Shown here: positions 1-9,247 of the stretch, piece after piece
How the letters are laid out: every line of letters begins with the position of its first letter
Position numbering within the stretch: position 1 is the stretch's first letter
DNA from: Butyricicoccus_A sp963588905
Lineage (GTDB): Bacteria > Bacillota > Clostridia > Oscillospirales > Butyricicoccaceae
Length of the DNA: 64,000 bases
Reading direction: 5' to 3'
NCBI GenBank assembly: GCA_963588905.1
Contig: CAVAJF010000002.1
Coordinates: 85,372-149,371, forward strand
Translations under genes and position numbers: made by a program
Notes under the pieces: model-generated
Databases searched by the model: none
Seen by the model: only the letters and a program-made list of their open reading frames with translations
What the model was told of the DNA's origin: nothing

Positions 1-1
1 G

Positions 2-1963
2 TCACCGGCAAAGACGCGCACGGAAGAGCTGGATGACGAGGAGCGCACACAGCTGCTCGGTCAGACCAGCCTCATGACCAGACTGCGTAATCAGCGCGGC
101 AGCCGCCGAAAGGCGAAGCTGCTCAAGCAGCAGGAAAAGGCCGAGCGGGCGCAGCAGGAAACCGACGATTTGTCGGAAGACAAGCCGCAGACAGAAGCGT
201 CTGCGCAGGCAGCGCCGGAGGGTAAAGTGGATAATCGCCGCCGTCTGGCGGAGGTGATGCCGAATCTCACAGAGACCATGCATACGCCGGAGACGGCGCA
301 GCCGGAACCGGATGTACCGCCTTGGGAAGAGGCGGCTGTGAAGGCAGAGCAGCAGACCGCGGCGCCGCAGGAAGAAACACGCGCGACAAAAGAAGAAAAA
401 CAACAGGTACATCAGGAAATTGCCCGTGCGCTGGACACACCGGCGGCAGAATACCAATATCCGCCGCTCAAGCTGCTGAAAAGTGCACCAAAGACCTCCA
501 ATACGGACGTTCGCGCCGAGCTGCGCGACAGCGCCGAACGATTGGTGGATACGCTGGCATCGTTTGGCATCGACGTGCAGATTATCAATATTGTGCGCGG
601 CCCGTCGGTCACACGCTTTGAAATTCAGATGGAACGCGGCGTTAAATTTTCGCGCATTACCTCGCTGTCGGATGATATTGCGCTGTCGCTGGGTGCGGAT
701 ACCGTTCGCATTGCGCCGATTCCAGACAAACTGGCCGTCGGCATTGAGGTGCCGAACCGCACGGTACAGATGGTATCGCTGCGCGATGTCATCGGCTCGA
801 AGGCCTTTGAAAATTCGCAGGCGAGCCTGTCCGTTGCCCTCGGCAAGGACATTACCGGCGCGGCACAGGTCATTGATCTGGCAAAGATGCCGCATTTGCT
901 CATTGCCGGTACGACAGGCTCCGGTAAATCCGTGTGTATCAATTCGATTTTGATTTCGCTGCTGTATAAATCCTCTCCGGCCGATGTGCGGCTCATCATG
1001 GTTGACCCGAAAATGGTCGAGCTGGGAAATTATAACGGCATTCCGCATCTGCTCATTCCGGTCGTCACGGACCCGAAAAAGGCGTCCGGTGCCCTGAGCT
1101 GGGCGGTCAGTGAGATGGAGCGGCGCTATGCCCTGTTTGCAGCGTCCGGTGTGCGCGGTCTCAGCGATTACAATGAGCTGGTGCGCCAGCAGCAGGAACA
1201 GGCACAGGAGGAGCCGCCGACGGAAGAGGCGGACGGACAGCAGGTCATCCATCCGCGCATGGAGCATCTGCCGCAGATTGTCATTGTCATTGACGAGCTT
1301 GCCGATCTCATGATGGTGGCGGCAAAGGAGGTCGAGACTTCGATCTGCCGCATCGCGCAGAAGGCGCGTGCTGCCGGTATGCATCTGGTCGTTGCGACGC
1401 AGAGACCGTCTACCGATGTCATTACCGGTCTGATGAAGTCGAATATTCCGTCACGCATTGCCTTTGCGGTGGCATCGCAGGTCGAATCGCGCATTATTTT
1501 GGATACCGTCGGCGCGGATAAGCTGATTGGCAAGGGCGATATGCTGTATTCTCCGATCAATCTCAATAAGCCGGTGCGCATTCAGGGCTGTTTTGTCAGC
1601 ACAGAGGAAATCGAAAACGTCATTCAGTATGTAAAGAAAAACGCTGAAGCGGAGTATTCGCAGGAAATTATGGATCATATCGAGAAGCAGTCGGAAAGTG
1701 AATCGGCGGGCGGCTACGATGCGTCCGAAGATGAGGACGAGCTGCTGCCGCAGGCGATTACGATTGTCGTCGAGTCGGGACAGGCATCGGTATCCATGCT
1801 GCAGCGCCGCTTGAAGCTGGGCTATGCGCGCGCCGCGCGTCTGGTCGATCAGATGGAGCAGCGCGGCATTGTCGGGCCGTTTGAAGGTTCTAAACCGCGC
1901 CGCGTGCTCATCACGCGCGATGACTGGATGCAGATGCAGCTCCGCGCAAGAGATCTGCCGTGA
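2..1963 (+). CDS. ftsK: DNA translocase FtsK/SpoIIIE, 5' end outside the window
   Basis: ATP-driven double-stranded DNA pump that clears or packages chromosomes at the division or sporulation septum. The reading frame is open from base 2, so the N-terminal membrane segments lie upstream of the window; 653 residues are visible. It begins with an acidic, Gln/Ala-rich linker (about the first 150 residues), followed by the RecA-like motor with a Walker A motif GTTGSGKS near base 905 and the Walker B region VIVIDELADLM near base 1285. The last 65 residues form a winged-helix gamma domain of the type that reads KOPS/SRS orientation sequences. The ATG at 74 lies inside the linker and is not the real start. 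Whether this is the vegetative FtsK or the sporulation SpoIIIE paralogue cannot be decided from the visible part. Confidence 0.95.
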   Translation, partial: SPAKTRTEELDDEERTQLLGQTSLMTRLRNQRGSRRKAKLLKQQEKAERAQQETDDLSEDKPQTEASAQAAPEGKVDNRRRLAEVMPNLTETMHTPETAQPEPDVPPWEEAAVKAEQQTAAPQEETRATKEEKQQVHQEIARALDTPAAEYQYPPLKLLKSAPKTSNTDVRAELRDSAERLVDTLASFGIDVQIINIVRGPSVTRFEIQMERGVKFSRITSLSDDIALSLGADTVRIAPIPDKLAVGIEVPNRTVQMVSLRDVIGSKAFENSQASLSVALGKDITGAAQVIDLAKMPHLLIAGTTGSGKSVCINSILISLLYKSSPADVRLIMVDPKMVELGNYNGIPHLLIPVVTDPKKASGALSWAVSEMERRYALFAASGVRGLSDYNELVRQQQEQAQEEPPTEEADGQQVIHPRMEHLPQIVIVIDELADLMMVAAKEVETSICRIAQKARAAGMHLVVATQRPSTDVITGLMKSNIPSRIAFAVASQVESRIILDTVGADKLIGKGDMLYSPINLNKPVRIQGCFVSTEEIENVIQYVKKNAEAEYSQEIMDHIEKQSESESAGGYDASEDEDELLPQAITIVVESGQASVSMLQRRLKLGYARAARLVDQMEQRGIVGPFEGSKPRRVLITRDDWMQMQLRARDLP

Positions 1964-2072
1964 TAACAAATTTCTGAGCGCATAAAAATGCGCAAAACCG
2001 CTTGCATATCGCGGCGGGAATATAGTAAGATAATCATATACACAACAAAAGATATTTGAGGAGGTTTTTACG

Positions 2073-2579
2073 ATGTCTTTCCGCAAGATTGATCCGACCG
2101 AGCTGCCGGGCAATGCCATTGATGAAATCTGCAACAAGTGGATGCTGCTGGCTGCCGGCACAGAGAACGATTTTAATTTTATGACCATCAACTGGGGTAT
2201 GCTGGGTGAGCTGTGGTTCAAGCCGGCAATCACCGTGTATGTTCGCCATTCCCGCCACACCTTCGGCTACATGGAGAACAACGATTTGTTCACGGTGACC
2301 TGCCTGAAGCCGGGACATGAGGATGCCCTCAAGCTGGCTGGCTCCAAGTCCGGCCGCGACATCGACAAGCTCAAGGAATCCGGTCTGACCAAGACCATGA
2401 TTGACGGCGTGCCGACTTTTGAGGAAGCAGCATACACCCTCGTGTGCAAGAAGATGTACGCACAGGAGCTGCCGCCGGAAAACTGCACCGATATGCCGAT
2501 TTTTGAGCACGCATACGATGCACCGGATTACCACAAGATGTATATCGGTCAGATCGTTGCCGCTTACGTCAACGACTAA
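2073..2579 (+). CDS. flavin reductase family protein
   Basis: A 168-residue protein of the FMN-binding split-barrel flavin reductase/flavoredoxin type. The conserved N-terminal pattern of NFMTINWGMLG followed by RHSRHTFGYMENNDLFTV matches the part of the family that holds FMN and presents it to NAD(P)H or a partner oxidoreductase. The start ATG has a strong GGAGG site 9 bases upstream. It is monocistronic, with its own terminator 22 bases after the stop. Family members serve as electron carriers or flavin suppliers in anaerobes; the physiological partner is not apparent from the neighbours. Confidence 0.85.
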   Translation: MSFRKIDPTELPGNAIDEICNKWMLLAAGTENDFNFMTINWGMLGELWFKPAITVYVRHSRHTFGYMENNDLFTVTCLKPGHEDALKLAGSKSGRDIDKLKESGLTKTMIDGVPTFEEAAYTLVCKKMYAQELPPENCTDMPIFEHAYDAPDYHKMYIGQIVAAYVND

Positions 2580-2600
2580 TTGATACAATCGGTAATTGGA

Positions 2601-2631
2601 CGCCCATCCCGCTGGCGGGATGGGCGTTTTT
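2601..2631 (+). terminator. intrinsic terminator after the flavin reductase
   Basis: Ten-base-pair GC-rich stem (2601-2610 with 2617-2626), with one further closing G-C pair, followed by five T residues. Confidence 0.9.
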
Positions 2632-2762
2632 GCGCGTGTCGGAAAGTAAAAGTAAAAAAACAGGAAATTCGTAAAATATTCCGTTTCTTCTTCCGCTCTG
2701 CTGTGGTATGATAAAAGCTGAGAAAAACTAGGAATTTCTAAAATCAGTCAAAAGAGGACGAT

Positions 2763-4754
2763 ATGGCGAAGAAAACAGGCGGCTTTTTGCCGATTTCAAA
2801 AGAAGATATGCTGTCGCGCGGGTGGTATTACTGTGATTTTCTGCTGGTGACCGGCGACGCTTATGTAGATCACCCATCGTTTGGCACGGCGGTGATTTCG
2901 CGCGTGTTAGAGGACGCGGGATACCGCGTGGCGATTTTGTCACAGCCGGATTTCCGCACAGAAGCGGACTTTGTGGCAATGGGACGGCCGCGCTATGCCG
3001 TGCTCATCAACGGCGGCAATATTGACTCGATGGTGGCACATTATACGGCGTCCAAGAAGCGGAGACATGACGACTCGTATTCTCCCGGCGGCGTGGGCGG
3101 CAAGCGGCCGGATCGCGCTGTGACGGTGTATGCCAAGCTCGCGCGCCGCGCATTTCCGGATACGCCGATTTATCTCGGCGGACTCGAAGCGAGTCTGCGC
3201 CGCTTTGCGCATTATGATTATTGGGCGGATCATATCATGCCGTCTATTTTGCAGGACGCAGGCGCAGATGGCCTGATGTTCGGCATGGGCGAAAAATCGG
3301 TGCTGGAAATTGCCGCTAATCTCAAGGCGGGCAAACGCGGTGCCGAGGTGTGCAAGCATGTCCGCGGCACGGCATATTTTACCAAGGATGCAGAGGATAT
3401 TTCGTTTCCGGCCGTGTGGTGTCCTTCGCTGGAGGAGACCATAGAAGATAAAATCAAGTATGCCGAATCGGTAAAGATTCAGTATGCCCAGCAGGATCAT
3501 ATCACGGGAAAGGCTGTCGTGCAGAAGCATGGACACCGCCTTCTCGTACAGAATCCGCCGTCTATTCCGCTGACAACGAAGGAAATGGACTGGGTATATG
3601 GCCTGCCGTATGAGAGAACCTATCATCCGAGCTATGAAGCTGTCGGCGGCGTGCCGGCGATTGCCGAGGTGCAGTTTTCCATTATTCACAACCGCGGCTG
3701 TTTCGGCGGCTGTAATTTCTGCTCACTGGCGTTCCATCAGGGCAGATATATTTCCTCGCGTTCGCATGAATCGGTTGTGGCTGAGGGCAAACGCATCGCC
3801 CAGCATCCAGATTTTAAGGGATATATTCACGATGTCGGAGGCCCAACGGCGAATTTCCGTTTTCCGGCGTGCAAAAAGCAGGAGACACAGGGCTTATGTC
3901 AGAATAAACGCTGTCTGTTCCCGAAGGCGTGCGGCAATCTGCGGGCAGATCATTCGGATTATCTCAAACTGCTGCGTCAGCTGCGGGAAATTCCGGGTGT
4001 CAAGAAGGTATTTGTGCGTTCGGGTCTGCGCTATGATTACATGATGGCGGACGACAACGACGAATTTTTCTTGGAGCTGGTCAAGTATCATATCAGCGGT
4101 CAGCTCAAAGTCGCACCGGAACACATGAGCGATCATGCGCTGTATTACATGGGCAAGCCGTCATTTGATGTGTACCGCCGATTTAAAGAGCGATATGAAC
4201 GCATCAATGCAAAATTGGGCAAAAAACAGTATCTGGTACCGTATTTGATGTCCTCCCATCCGGGCGCAGAGCTGAGTGACGCCGTGCATCTGGCGGAATA
4301 TCTGCACTCGATTGGCTATATGCCGCAGCAGGTACAGGACTTTTATCCGACACCGGGCACGTTGTCCACGGCGATGTATTATTCCGGTGTCGATCCGCGC
4401 ACGATGAAGCCGGTATATGTTGCCAAGACACCGGAGGAAAAAGAGATGCAGCGTGCGCTGCTGCAGTGGCGCAGACCGGATAAGCGCGCGATTGTCATCA
4501 AGGCTCTGCTTCAGGCGGGCAGAGAGGATCTCATCGGCTACGGCAGAGAATGTTTGATTCGTCCGCGACCCAATGAGCATTTTGCCCATCTGCACACGGA
4601 AAAATCGCAGAGAAAGCAAGGGCGCGGCAGAAACGCGCAGCAGACATCGCGCAGAACAGACAAGCGCACGGCGCGGAGCAATACCAATCACCGGTCATCC
4701 GGCGGACGCCGTGACCAGAAATCTAATCAGAAGAAATATACCAAGCATAGATAA
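2763..4754 (+). CDS. YgiQ family radical SAM protein
   Basis: A 663-residue protein of the YgiQ/UPF0313 radical-SAM family. The N-terminal 280 residues form a B12-binding-like domain. The radical-SAM core follows, with the cluster ligands in the variant motif CFGGCNFC (Cys313, Cys317, Cys320), preceded by the typical YHPSYE and IHNRG segments. A further Cys-rich segment around residue 370-385 (motifs FPACKK and KRCLFPKAC) is typical of the family. The C-terminal 50 residues are a low-complexity basic tail of Lys/Arg/Ser/Thr/Gln. The start is supported by GAGG 6 bases upstream. It is followed after 12 bases by a methyltransferase gene, so the two are probably cotranscribed. The reaction catalysed by YgiQ proteins is unknown. 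Confidence 0.92.
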   Translation: MAKKTGGFLPISKEDMLSRGWYYCDFLLVTGDAYVDHPSFGTAVISRVLEDAGYRVAILSQPDFRTEADFVAMGRPRYAVLINGGNIDSMVAHYTASKKRRHDDSYSPGGVGGKRPDRAVTVYAKLARRAFPDTPIYLGGLEASLRRFAHYDYWADHIMPSILQDAGADGLMFGMGEKSVLEIAANLKAGKRGAEVCKHVRGTAYFTKDAEDISFPAVWCPSLEETIEDKIKYAESVKIQYAQQDHITGKAVVQKHGHRLLVQNPPSIPLTTKEMDWVYGLPYERTYHPSYEAVGGVPAIAEVQFSIIHNRGCFGGCNFCSLAFHQGRYISSRSHESVVAEGKRIAQHPDFKGYIHDVGGPTANFRFPACKKQETQGLCQNKRCLFPKACGNLRADHSDYLKLLRQLREIPGVKKVFVRSGLRYDYMMADDNDEFFLELVKYHISGQLKVAPEHMSDHALYYMGKPSFDVYRRFKERYERINAKLGKKQYLVPYLMSSHPGAELSDAVHLAEYLHSIGYMPQQVQDFYPTPGTLSTAMYYSGVDPRTMKPVYVAKTPEEKEMQRALLQWRRPDKRAIVIKALLQAGREDLIGYGRECLIRPRPNEHFAHLHTEKSQRKQGRGRNAQQTSRRTDKRTARSNTNHRSSGGRRDQKSNQKKYTKHR

Positions 4755-4766
4755 CAGGAGAGTCAT

Positions 4767-5636
4767 ATGTGGATTGCAGATAAATGGAAAGATTTTGAGG
4801 TGCTCGACTGCGGCAACGGCGAAAAAGTAGAGCGATGGGGCAAGCAGGTCTTGGTTCGTCCGGACCCGCAGGCGATTTGGCCGAAGCAGAAAAACGTTTC
4901 TGCTTGGAGAACCGCAGATGCGTCTTATCATCGTTCATCCTCCGGCGGCGGCAAGTGGAACATCAAGAAGCTGCCGAGCCAGTGGGACATTCACTATCGA
5001 GAGCTGACCTTTCACATCAAACCGATGAACTTTAAGCACACCGGTTTGTTCCCGGAGCAGGCGGCAAACTGGGATTATGTCGATGGACTCATTCGCAAGT
5101 CGGATAAGCCGGTGCGTGTCCTCAACTTGTTTGCCTATACCGGCGGTGCGACGCTGGCGGCAGCTTCTGCCGGCGCCAGTGTGTGCCATGTCGATGCCTC
5201 GAAGGGCATGACGCAGTGGGCAAAGGAGAATGCCGTGGCATCCGGTCTGGCAGATCGTCCGATTCGTTGGATTGTCGATGACTGCAAGAAGTTTGTCGAG
5301 CGAGAAATTCGCCGCGGACACAAGTATGACGGCATCATCATGGACCCACCGAGCTATGGCAGAGGCCCTACGGGACAGGTTTGGAAGATTGAAAATGACA
5401 TTGCCGATTTTATTCAGCTGACCTCTCAGCTGCTGTCGGATGACCCGCTGTTCCTGCTTGTCAACAGCTATTCGACAGGTCTCGCACCGGCAGTCATGGG
5501 ATATATTCTCGGCACGACGATTGCCTCTCGCTTCGGCGGTCATATTGACTGTCAGGAGCTGGGTCTGCCGGTAAAATCGACGGGCTACGCCCTGCCGTGC
5601 GGCAATACTGCCCGCTGGGTAAATACCAATCGGTAA
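4767..5636 (+). CDS. class I SAM-dependent methyltransferase (RlmI-like, COG1092)
   Basis: A 289-residue methyltransferase with motif I VLNLFAYTGGATLAA (about residues 113-127) for AdoMet binding and a catalytic MDPPSYGRG motif of the rRNA base/N-type DPPY class around residue 190. It lacks the PUA domain of full-length RlmI, so it belongs to the shorter clostridial branch. The likely substrate is a ribosomal RNA cytosine, by family analogy only. Its ATG follows AGGAGAG and lies 12 bases after the YgiQ stop codon. Confidence 0.85.
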   Translation: MWIADKWKDFEVLDCGNGEKVERWGKQVLVRPDPQAIWPKQKNVSAWRTADASYHRSSSGGGKWNIKKLPSQWDIHYRELTFHIKPMNFKHTGLFPEQAANWDYVDGLIRKSDKPVRVLNLFAYTGGATLAAASAGASVCHVDASKGMTQWAKENAVASGLADRPIRWIVDDCKKFVEREIRRGHKYDGIIMDPPSYGRGPTGQVWKIENDIADFIQLTSQLLSDDPLFLLVNSYSTGLAPAVMGYILGTTIASRFGGHIDCQELGLPVKSTGYALPCGNTARWVNTNR

Positions 5637-5679
5637 AAAGAAGCAAAACATCTCTTGAATGTCAAGTTGTTTGTGTGCT

Positions 5680-5775
5680 GCTCCCTTGTATCTTCCTCAA
5701 GGAGGAAGGCTTTAGGCTCCCTCTTTGAGGGAGCTGTCGCGAAGCGACTGAGGGAGTCGGTGCTCTCCATCCCCA
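5680..5775 (+). repeat. palindromic intergenic repeat, REP/MITE-like
   Basis: A run of nested inverted repeats between the methyltransferase and ecfA1. The core at 5717-5757 has a CTCCCTC...GAGGGAG stem, then a GTCGCGAAGCGAC hairpin and a closing CTGAGGGAG. It is a diverged relative of the two larger repeats at about 53.4-53.7 and 60.0-60.4 kb, which share the GTCGCG(A/T)AGCGAC centre. No coding potential is seen. Confidence 0.7.
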
Positions 5776-5792
5776 AATAAAGGAAGTACACC

Positions 5793-6647
5793 ATGTCAGA
5801 CATGATTCATGCGGAAAATTTAACCTTCCGTTATACGGATTTCTCGCGGGCAACGCATTTGGCGTTGGACGGCGTGAATCTTACCATTCCATATGGACAG
5901 TTTGCCGCGATTTTGGGCAGAAACGGCTCTGGAAAATCTACCTTTGCGCGCATGTGCAATGCCATCAATCTGCCATCCGGCGGCAGGATTTGGGTGGATG
6001 GCATGGATACCATGGACGAAGAAAAGCTGTGGGACATCCGCCGCGCGTGCAGTATGGTATTTCAGAACCCGGATAACCAGATTGTCGCAACGGTTGTGGA
6101 AGAAGATGCCGCGTTTGGCCCGGAAAATATGGGCGTTGAACCAAAAGAAATCCGCCGCCGTGTCTATCAGGCACTCAAGCTCGTCGGTATGTATGAATAT
6201 CATCTACATGCCCCGCATTTGCTGTCCGGCGGACAAAAACAGCGCGTTGCCATTGCCGGTGTGTTGGCGATGCAGCCGAAATGCATTGTGCTGGATGAAC
6301 CGACAGCCATGCTCGATCCGCAGGGCCGCGCGGATATTATGCGTATCCTGCATGAGCTGCACGAAAAACAGCACATTACCATCATTCTCATCACACATCA
6401 TATGGATGAAGCGGTGCAGGCACAGCGCGTCGCCGTTTTGGATGGCGGACATCTTGTCATGGACGGCACACCGCGCAAGGTATTTACCCAAACGCAGCGG
6501 CTGCGGGAGCTGGGATTGGAGGGACCGCAGAGCATTGAGCTGCTGGAACAGCTCAATCAGACTGCCGGTATCCAATTGCCTATCGACGCTCTGACCGTTG
6601 AAGCGTGTGCAGATCGACTGGAAGCATGGCTGAAAGGGGGCGCATGA
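5793..6647 (+). CDS. ecfA1: energy-coupling factor transporter ATPase EcfA1
   Basis: First ATPase of the shared energy-coupling module of ECF-type vitamin/metal importers. The 284-residue protein has a Walker A GRNGSGKST near residue 44, the Q-loop VFQNPDNQ, the signature LSGGQKQR and Walker B CIVLDEPTAMLD, and ends with the C-terminal helical extension typical of EcfA. The start has GGAAG 8 bases upstream. It forms an overlapping or abutting operon with ecfA2 and ecfT. No substrate-binding S component lies nearby, as expected for a group II module that serves several unlinked S components. Confidence 0.95.
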   Translation: MSDMIHAENLTFRYTDFSRATHLALDGVNLTIPYGQFAAILGRNGSGKSTFARMCNAINLPSGGRIWVDGMDTMDEEKLWDIRRACSMVFQNPDNQIVATVVEEDAAFGPENMGVEPKEIRRRVYQALKLVGMYEYHLHAPHLLSGGQKQRVAIAGVLAMQPKCIVLDEPTAMLDPQGRADIMRILHELHEKQHITIILITHHMDEAVQAQRVAVLDGGHLVMDGTPRKVFTQTQRLRELGLEGPQSIELLEQLNQTAGIQLPIDALTVEACADRLEAWLKGGA

Positions 6648-6648
6648 C

Positions 6649-7515
6649 ATGTCTGTCTTAGAAGTGCGTGACCTGAGTCATATATACAGCAAGGGCACGC
6701 CGTTTGAACAAAAAGCACTGAATCATGTCAATTTGAGCGTGGAACGCGGCGAATTTTTGGCGATTATCGGACATACCGGTTCGGGCAAATCCACGTTGAT
6801 TCAGCATCTCAATGGACTGCTTCGCCCGACAGAGGGAGATGTCTTGCTGCATGGAAAGAGCATCTTTGCCTCGGACAATGACCTGCGAAGCGTGCGCTTT
6901 CATATCGGTCTGGTGTTCCAGTATCCGGAATATCAGCTGTTTGAGGAGACGATTGCAAAGGATATTGCTTATGGCCCGACCAATATGGGATTGGATGCCG
7001 CAGAAATTGAACGGCGCGTCACACAGGCGATGGAAGATGTCGGGCTGGACGTCAGTCTGCGCGATAAATCTCCGTTTGAGCTGTCCGGCGGACAAAAACG
7101 CCGCGTGGCACTGGCGGGTGTTGTGGCGATGCAGCCGGAAATTCTGGTGCTGGATGAGCCGACAGCGGGCTTGGATCCGGCGGGACGCCGGGAAATGTTT
7201 GATTTGATTCGCCGCCTGCACGATTTGCACGGCACGACGATTGTCCTCGTCACCCATTCTATGGAGGATGCGGCGCGCATGGCAGACCGGCTTGTCGTGA
7301 TGAAAAAAGGACAGGTTTTTATGACCGGTACACCGGAGACGGTTTTTGCACAGGCGGAAGCGCTGGAACAGGCGGGACTGACCGTGCCGCAGGTCACAAA
7401 GATTTTGTTAGAGCTAAAAAAACGCGGAATATCGGTCGATACCGGCTGTTATACCGTGGAGCAGGCAGTGAAACAGCTGCTTGCCTATAAACAACAGGCA
7501 GGAGGGAAAAGTTGA
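6649..7515 (+). CDS. ecfA2: energy-coupling factor transporter ATPase EcfA2
   Basis: Second ATPase of the ECF module, 288 residues, with Walker A GHTGSGKST, Q-loop VFQYPEYQ, signature LSGGQKRR and Walker B ILVLDEPTAGLD. It begins one base after the ecfA1 stop and its own stop overlaps the ecfT start, so translation is probably coupled. EcfA1 and EcfA2 form a heterodimer that drives toppling of the S component through EcfT. Confidence 0.95.
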   Translation: MSVLEVRDLSHIYSKGTPFEQKALNHVNLSVERGEFLAIIGHTGSGKSTLIQHLNGLLRPTEGDVLLHGKSIFASDNDLRSVRFHIGLVFQYPEYQLFEETIAKDIAYGPTNMGLDAAEIERRVTQAMEDVGLDVSLRDKSPFELSGGQKRRVALAGVVAMQPEILVLDEPTAGLDPAGRREMFDLIRRLHDLHGTTIVLVTHSMEDAARMADRLVVMKKGQVFMTGTPETVFAQAEALEQAGLTVPQVTKILLELKKRGISVDTGCYTVEQAVKQLLAYKQQAGGKS

Positions 7516-8318
7516 TGCTGAAGGACATCACACTGGGACAATATTTTCCGGGGCGTTCGCTTCTGCACCGTGCCGACCCGCGCACAAAGATTCTGCTGGT
7601 GCTGGTACTGATTGTTGCCGTCTTTGTGTGCAGCAATCCCATCTCTATGCTGCTGCTCGCGGCATTTATTTTCGGTATGGTTTATCTGGCGCGCCTCAAG
7701 CTGCGCATGGTGCTGCGCGGTCTCAAGCCGCTGCTGTTTATTATTGTCTTTACCGCGGTGCTGAATCTGTTTATGACGCCGGGCGGCGATACCCTGTGGC
7801 AGTTTGCCATGCTTACGATCACATCCAATGGTGTCAGCCGAGCGGTGCTCATTGTGGTGCGATTGATTTTGCTGATTGTCGGCGCCTCGCTGCTGACATA
7901 TACGACGTCGCCGATTCAGCTCACAGACGGGTTGGAGCGGCTGCTGTCTCCGCTCAAAAAAGTACACGCGCCAATTCATGAGCTAGCAATGATGATGTCG
8001 CTGGCTCTGCGGTTTATTCCGACATTGGTGGAGGAGACCGACAAAATTATGAGCGCACAGCGCGCCCGCGGCGCGGATTTTGATTCCGGCGGCCTGCTGC
8101 ACCGCGCCAAGGCACTCGTGCCGATTTTGGTGCCGCTGTTTGTGTCGGCGTTTCGCCGCGCGGATGAGCTGGCGACAGCGATGGAGTGCCGGCTGTATCG
8201 CGGAGATATTGGACGCACGAGAATGCGCCAGCTGAAATTTGGAAAAGCAGATGCAATTTGCGCGCTGGTCTCGGTGGTTATCATCGGCGGTGCCATTGCC
8301 GTGCAGGTGTTTGCATAA
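7515..8318 (+). CDS. ecfT: energy-coupling factor transporter transmembrane protein EcfT
   Basis: Membrane scaffold of the ECF importer, 267 residues, with about five hydrophobic helices in the first 140 residues and two cytoplasmic coupling-helix motifs of the Ala-Arg-Gly type, here SAQRARGADF and the upstream FRRADELATAMECR pattern near the C terminus. I chose the ATG at 7515 (GGAGGG 8 bases upstream) over the TTG at 7512. Its ATG overlaps the TGA of ecfA2 by one base. Confidence 0.93.
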   Translation: MLKDITLGQYFPGRSLLHRADPRTKILLVLVLIVAVFVCSNPISMLLLAAFIFGMVYLARLKLRMVLRGLKPLLFIIVFTAVLNLFMTPGGDTLWQFAMLTITSNGVSRAVLIVVRLILLIVGASLLTYTTSPIQLTDGLERLLSPLKKVHAPIHELAMMMSLALRFIPTLVEETDKIMSAQRARGADFDSGGLLHRAKALVPILVPLFVSAFRRADELATAMECRLYRGDIGRTRMRQLKFGKADAICALVSVVIIGGAIAVQVFA

Positions 8319-8369
8319 CAAGTACGCATAAAAACAGGATTTTCACAAACGGAAGGGGAGCTATTCAGA

Positions 8370-9170
8370 ATGTATCGTTTGATTGCACTGGATCTGGACG
8401 GAACAGTGCTGACCAGCAGTATTGATATACTTCCATCGACGGTGGAGGCGGTGGCCTATGCGCGCAGCAAGGGCGTCAAGGTAATCGTCTGTACCGGTCG
8501 AATTGTAGGAGAAGCCGCTGTTTTCTCAAAGGAAATCGGTGCATCCTCTCTGCTGATTTCAGCAGGCGGCGCAGCGATTTCCGATGTGCGCAATGCGCGC
8601 AACGTAAAGGAATGGGCGATGCCGTGGGACATCGGCGCGAAGGTCGTAGAGGCTGTGCAGAATCGTCCGGTCACAGTCATGATTTATGTGGGCGACAGAT
8701 TGTATCTGAACCCATATTCGGATGAAATTTTGTGTAATACCAAGCGCACAGAGGGCTTCTGGGCGAGCAAGGTAGTGCTGCCGGATGTCGCGGCGACAAT
8801 CCGCGAGCATAAATTTCCGGTATCTAAGGTCTTTGCGCGCGGCGATGTACAGGTGCTGGCAGAGGCACTGGCGGAAATTAACCAGCTGCCGGGCATTCAT
8901 ATCACGCGCTCGGCGGAAAACAATTTTGAGATTATGCCGGAGGGCGTCAATAAGGGACTTGCCTTGCAGGAGCTGACCCATGTTATGGGCATCACGATGG
9001 ATGAAGTGATGGCGATTGGAGACAGCGACAACGATTCGGATATGCTGCGCATTGCGGGAATGCCGGTCGTCATGGGAAATGGCGATGAGGCAGTAAAAAA
9101 GCTGGCAAAATATGTCACAGATACCAATGATAATGACGGTGTGGCAAAGGCAATTTATCAATTCATCTAA
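8370..9170 (+). CDS. Cof-type HAD-IIB hydrolase
   Basis: A 266-residue haloacid-dehalogenase-superfamily sugar/nucleotide phosphatase. It has the nucleophile motif LDLDGTVL at residues 6-13, a Thr motif in CTGR, Lys in the PEGVNKGLAL segment and the distal GDSDNDSDM acid motif, the arrangement of Cof-type IIB members with a C2 cap. RBS GGGGAG precedes the ATG. Substrates of this family are usually small phosphorylated metabolites; none is indicated here. Confidence 0.9.
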   Translation: MYRLIALDLDGTVLTSSIDILPSTVEAVAYARSKGVKVIVCTGRIVGEAAVFSKEIGASSLLISAGGAAISDVRNARNVKEWAMPWDIGAKVVEAVQNRPVTVMIYVGDRLYLNPYSDEILCNTKRTEGFWASKVVLPDVAATIREHKFPVSKVFARGDVQVLAEALAEINQLPGIHITRSAENNFEIMPEGVNKGLALQELTHVMGITMDEVMAIGDSDNDSDMLRIAGMPVVMGNGDEAVKKLAKYVTDTNDNDGVAKAIYQFI

Positions 9171-9207
9171 GGAAAATAGATGGTAGATATAGGAATAGGG
9201 AAAGAAA

Positions 9208-9232
9208 AAGACCTGCCAGAGGCGGGTCTTTT
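9208..9232. terminator. bidirectional terminator between convergent genes
   Basis: Stem AAGACCTGCC / GGCGGGTCTT with one G-T pair and an AGA loop. It has T residues after the hairpin on the plus strand and a TTTTTC tract when read on the minus strand, so it serves both the HAD gene and the minus-strand lipoprotein. Confidence 0.85.
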
Positions 9233-9247
9233 GTGCTGTTTGGCGCA

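Noticed and set aside
2..1384. 460-residue open frame on the minus strand opposite ftsK, and similar long antisense frames (19282-21021, 40353-42059, 46123-47505, 57205-58548)
   Set aside because: They lie exactly opposite strong, conserved genes, have no ribosome-binding sites and translate into low-complexity Arg/Cys/Leu/His sequence. They result from the codon bias of the sense gene.
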